Shown one piece after another: positions 61,577 through 64,000 of a stretch of 64,000 bases of DNA (position 1 is the first letter of the stretch; every line of letters starts with the position of its first letter). The stretch is taken from contig JASEVX010000007.1 in the NCBI GenBank assembly GCA_031761405.1, positions 30,840,859 through 30,904,858 on the forward strand, read 5' to 3'. The position numbers were made by a program, and so were the translations under genes. The notes below the pieces were generated by a model, which saw nothing but the letters and a program-made list of their open reading frames with translations, did not search any database and had not been told where the DNA came from. This DNA comes from Serripes groenlandicus. Its lineage: Eukaryota > Mollusca > Bivalvia > Cardiida > Cardiidae.

Positions 61577-61868
61577 GGTTGATTGATTGGGGTTTAACGC
61601 CGTTTTTAACAATTTCTCAGTCATATCAAGGCGGCCAGTTCACCTACTCATGTGTTTCCTGGTTTTCTCACACCAGTACACCACACAGCAATCTCCCCAA
61701 GCAACTGGCTGCTTTTCCACATAGACTTAGCCCAGTGGTGGAAGACGAATGACGCATGTCGCAATGACTTTTGTCAAACGTCGGAAAGAAAGTTGGCCGA
61801 GCCGGGATTCGAACTCACAACCCCTGGATTGACAGCCCACGTCGTTACCGACTGAGCTACCGGGACTC
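61577..61868 (-). mobile_element. tRNA-derived SINE, best copy
   Basis: Minus strand: 'gtcccggtagctcagtcggt', 'ggctgtcaatccaggggttg', box B 'GTTCGAATCCC'. The body contains 'ctgtgtggtgtactggtgtg' and 'cacatgagtaggtgaactgg', and the tail ends 'aacggcgttaaacccc' followed by TCAA repeats. Confidence 0.85.
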
Positions 61869-61989
61869 GGTTTATCAAAATGGCCACCGGCTGCATGGAA
61901 AACACCCCAGGAAACATATTATGAGTAAATCCGCGATATTTTCAACTGAATTCAATTATTATACTTTTATTTACTGAGATTCTTCAGAT

Positions 61990-62735
61990 TTTTGCCAAAA
62001 TGTCTCACAAATGAAGTGAATGGTTAAGAAATATGAATTATCTGCTGCAGATGTCAACATACATCTACCCATTATATTGAATCTTTCTGAAAATGAAAGT
62101 CTGAATAGAACTGAAGACATTGTTGCAAAAGGATATGGAGCTCTTTTTCATCAATATTTCCATTTTTCACATTGTTTTCAAGTTATCTGCTGAAGGTGCA
62201 TAAAAGCTGAATGTTTACGGAATAACGTTTTCACCAAAGGCATAAAATACAACGCTTCCCATCCCTTTGCAGTCATTGTTTCTTTAACAATCACCACATG
62301 TGATATCCACTTATGACAAAATCAGGCTAGTCATTTCAGAGAAGATTTTTTAAGAAATTAAGTTTTTACAAAAGGCATAAAATGCAAAGCTGTCCGACCT
62401 TTTGCAAATAATTTTTATTATTGTGTTGGGCAATGTTTCTTCAGCTGAGTTATCCCGGGCGGAATTATTGACAACTAAAGGAACTAGTCCCAACACAAAA
62501 GAATACCATATTCATGCAATAACCTTTTTATTGTTTATTTTAATTTTTATGTGTTTTAAATGCTTCGCGCATTTTGAAAATTAATGGTTGTTTTGAATTG
62601 ATTTGTTAAATTCACTTTTTTAATTTATCACGCAATAAATGCAATATCAAACAGTGCAATATCGACAGATACTGCATACCTTTTTTATGTGCAAAAAAGA
62701 GGGAGCAAAATCAAAGTACACAATAAGCATGCTTA
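61990..62735. other. Degraded repeats only
   Basis: Faint MITE arms ('attatctgctgcagatgtca', 'caagttatctgctgaaggtg'); no gene. Confidence 0.5.
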
Positions 62736-62740
62736 TAATT

Positions 62741-62900
62741 ATGACAATAACCCTCAAAACGAGCAACTTCTCCTTTTGCCACAATGTTTTCAACTTTTTC
62801 AGTAATTATCCATTCATTTATTCATGTATATGTCATATTTTTATTAAGATGCTTTCAAATTAGTCTGCTGCAGATTTGTTGTATGTTGGAAAGCGTTAAT
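62741..62900 (+). mobile_element. TTAA MITE, left part lost
   Basis: 'ctcaaaacgagcaacttctc' to 'gtatgttggaaagcgttaa'. Confidence 0.65.
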
Positions 62901-62901
62901 A

Positions 62902-63412
62902 GAAACAAGAGGGCCGTGATGGCCCTGGATCGCTCACCTGATCTTATTTTGTTTTCACTTTAGCCATATAAGCCCCCTGGCTAATCAACATGGCTTGAAG
63001 GAATCTGATAGAGGGTCACCCTAGGAATATTTCTACAAATTTATTTGAAAATCAGCTTTCGGAGGAGAAGATTTTTTAAATTTTTAAATTTTCACTAAAG
63101 CCATATAAAGCAAAATATCCCCGCCCTGTGGCGGCCATGTTTTTTATCAACCAATGAACATGGCTTTAAGGAATCTGATAGTGGGTCACTTAAGGATCAT
63201 TTCTACAAAGTTATTTGAAATCTGGTCCGACACTTTCGGAGAAGAAGATTTTTTAAATAATCTATATAGCCATATAAGGCAAAATAGCCCTCCCCTGGTA
63301 ACCATGTTTTTCAACCAATCAACATGGCTTGAAGGAATCTGATAGAGGGGGTCACCCAAGGAATATTTCTACAAAATTATTTGAAAATCGGTCTGACACT
63401 TTCGGAGACAGC
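62902..63412 (+). mobile_element. Chimeric Helitron-like element: type C head, type A body
   Basis: Begins 'ACAAGAGGGCCGTGATGGCC' and 'GCTCACCTGATC' (type C) but continues with type A units ('gccatgttttt', 'catggcttgaaggaatctga'). The body stops at 'acactttcggaga' and runs directly into a TTAA-MITE fragment, so the 3' end is missing. Confidence 0.7.
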
Positions 63413-63590
63413 TTTTTGAAAACATGGCGACAAAAGAAGAAATTGCTCAAATCAACCATTTCCCCATTTGTCACCATGTTTTCAACTCTATTCAATTATT
63501 TTACTCTCATATAAAGGGAGTTCCCAAATGTTTTCGGGGATGTTTCAAAGTCTTCTGCAGCAGATTTGTTGTATGTGGGAAAGGGTTAAA
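63413..63590 (+). mobile_element. TTAA MITE fused to the chimeric Helitron-like element
   Basis: Starts inside the left inner arm ('cagctttttgaaaacatggc') and ends 'gtatgtgggaaagggttaa'. Confidence 0.68.
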
Positions 63591-64000
63591 GCTGTTTCAG
63601 ACACATTTAGCAAAATAACCCTAAAATATAAGGATATTTCAAGGTTTTTCTGCATGTTATTTTAAATCTTTCTAACATACATAAAATCTACAGCTGACAA
63701 CTTTAAAATACCCTGGCAATAATGGTAGGAATCTCTTTAAATGAAAGTGTTATGAATAAATTAGGGAAAAATGTCAGTGACTAATCAGTTACTCGGTTAA
63801 CCGGTTAACCGTATGTTATTCCATTAATCGGTCATTAATTCAAGTAACCTATAGAGTAGTCGGAAAAATAGATAAAATATATACACAGTTGTGTTTCACC
63901 ATTTGCTCTTTTCAATTTGTCATTGTGTCTTATTTATTCACACCTTGGTCGGGAGTGTTTACATTACTGTGAAAACAGCTGCACTCGATTTTACTGATAA
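63591..64000. other. Degraded MITE fragment and a TTAACCGG palindrome
   Basis: 'catacataaaatctacagct' MITE-like left end at 63675; 'CGGTTAACCGGTTAACCG' at 63794-63811. No gene. Confidence 0.5.

Noticed and set aside
61795..61868. tRNA gene on the minus strand
   Set aside because: The cloverleaf-like part continues into the body and tail shared with other SINE copies.

Overview
The window looks like one piece of a mollusc genome, probably a bivalve. This is an inference from low GC, small exons in kilobase introns, tRNA-derived SINEs whose tail reads like the mollusc 'GGTTTAACGCC' type, and tandem-core repeats of the 'ACAAGAGGGCC...GGTGAGCTAA' type. No prokaryotic operon, rRNA, CRISPR array or intact plus-strand gene was seen. 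Nearly all single-exon reading frames here lie inside repeats.

Host coding sequence is on the minus strand. From 59825 down to 26422, seventeen small exons have good splice sites, and their reading phases join through every junction, giving about 978 codons. They encode part of a large, probably extracellular protein. It starts with four copies of a beta-sandwich-like module (first half 'IGE...P', second half 'DxIxxEV'), followed by an F5/8 type C (discoidin) domain over three exons, a short Thr/Pro/Ser linker, and Asp-box (BNR-type) sequence. The 5' end lies beyond 64000. The 3' end is ambiguous: either a short terminal exon near 24.2 kb, or continuation into exons at 14.2-12.5 kb that end in a stop and an AATAAA. 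A second minus-strand gene fragment (5.9-1.06 kb, four phase-compatible exons) runs off the left edge.

The rest is mobile DNA. (1) About 60 copies of one 230-bp TTAA-flanked palindromic MITE occur, several inserted into each other. (2) Helitron-like tandem-core elements form several families whose 3' ends are a hairpin followed by CTAA. (3) A CR1-like LINE (8.49-10.83 kb) has an intact ORF1 and an internally deleted ORF2. (4) A 726-bp Tc1-like element retains only the DNA-binding part of its transposase. (5) A 2.46-kb hAT-type element, itself containing a Helitron-like copy, splits another one. (6) tRNA-derived SINEs, TA-flanked MITEs and several minisatellites are also present, including 51 indel-free copies of a 28-bp unit that match the box-A half of an adjacent SINE.

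The least expected signal is a set of five tiny palindromes (18-30 bp, AGGGAC...GTCCCT) between 11.0 and 15.3 kb, each flanked by a 9-bp direct repeat. They look like ultra-short mobile elements or end-only remnants of one. All calls were made by reading the sequence; no database search was run.
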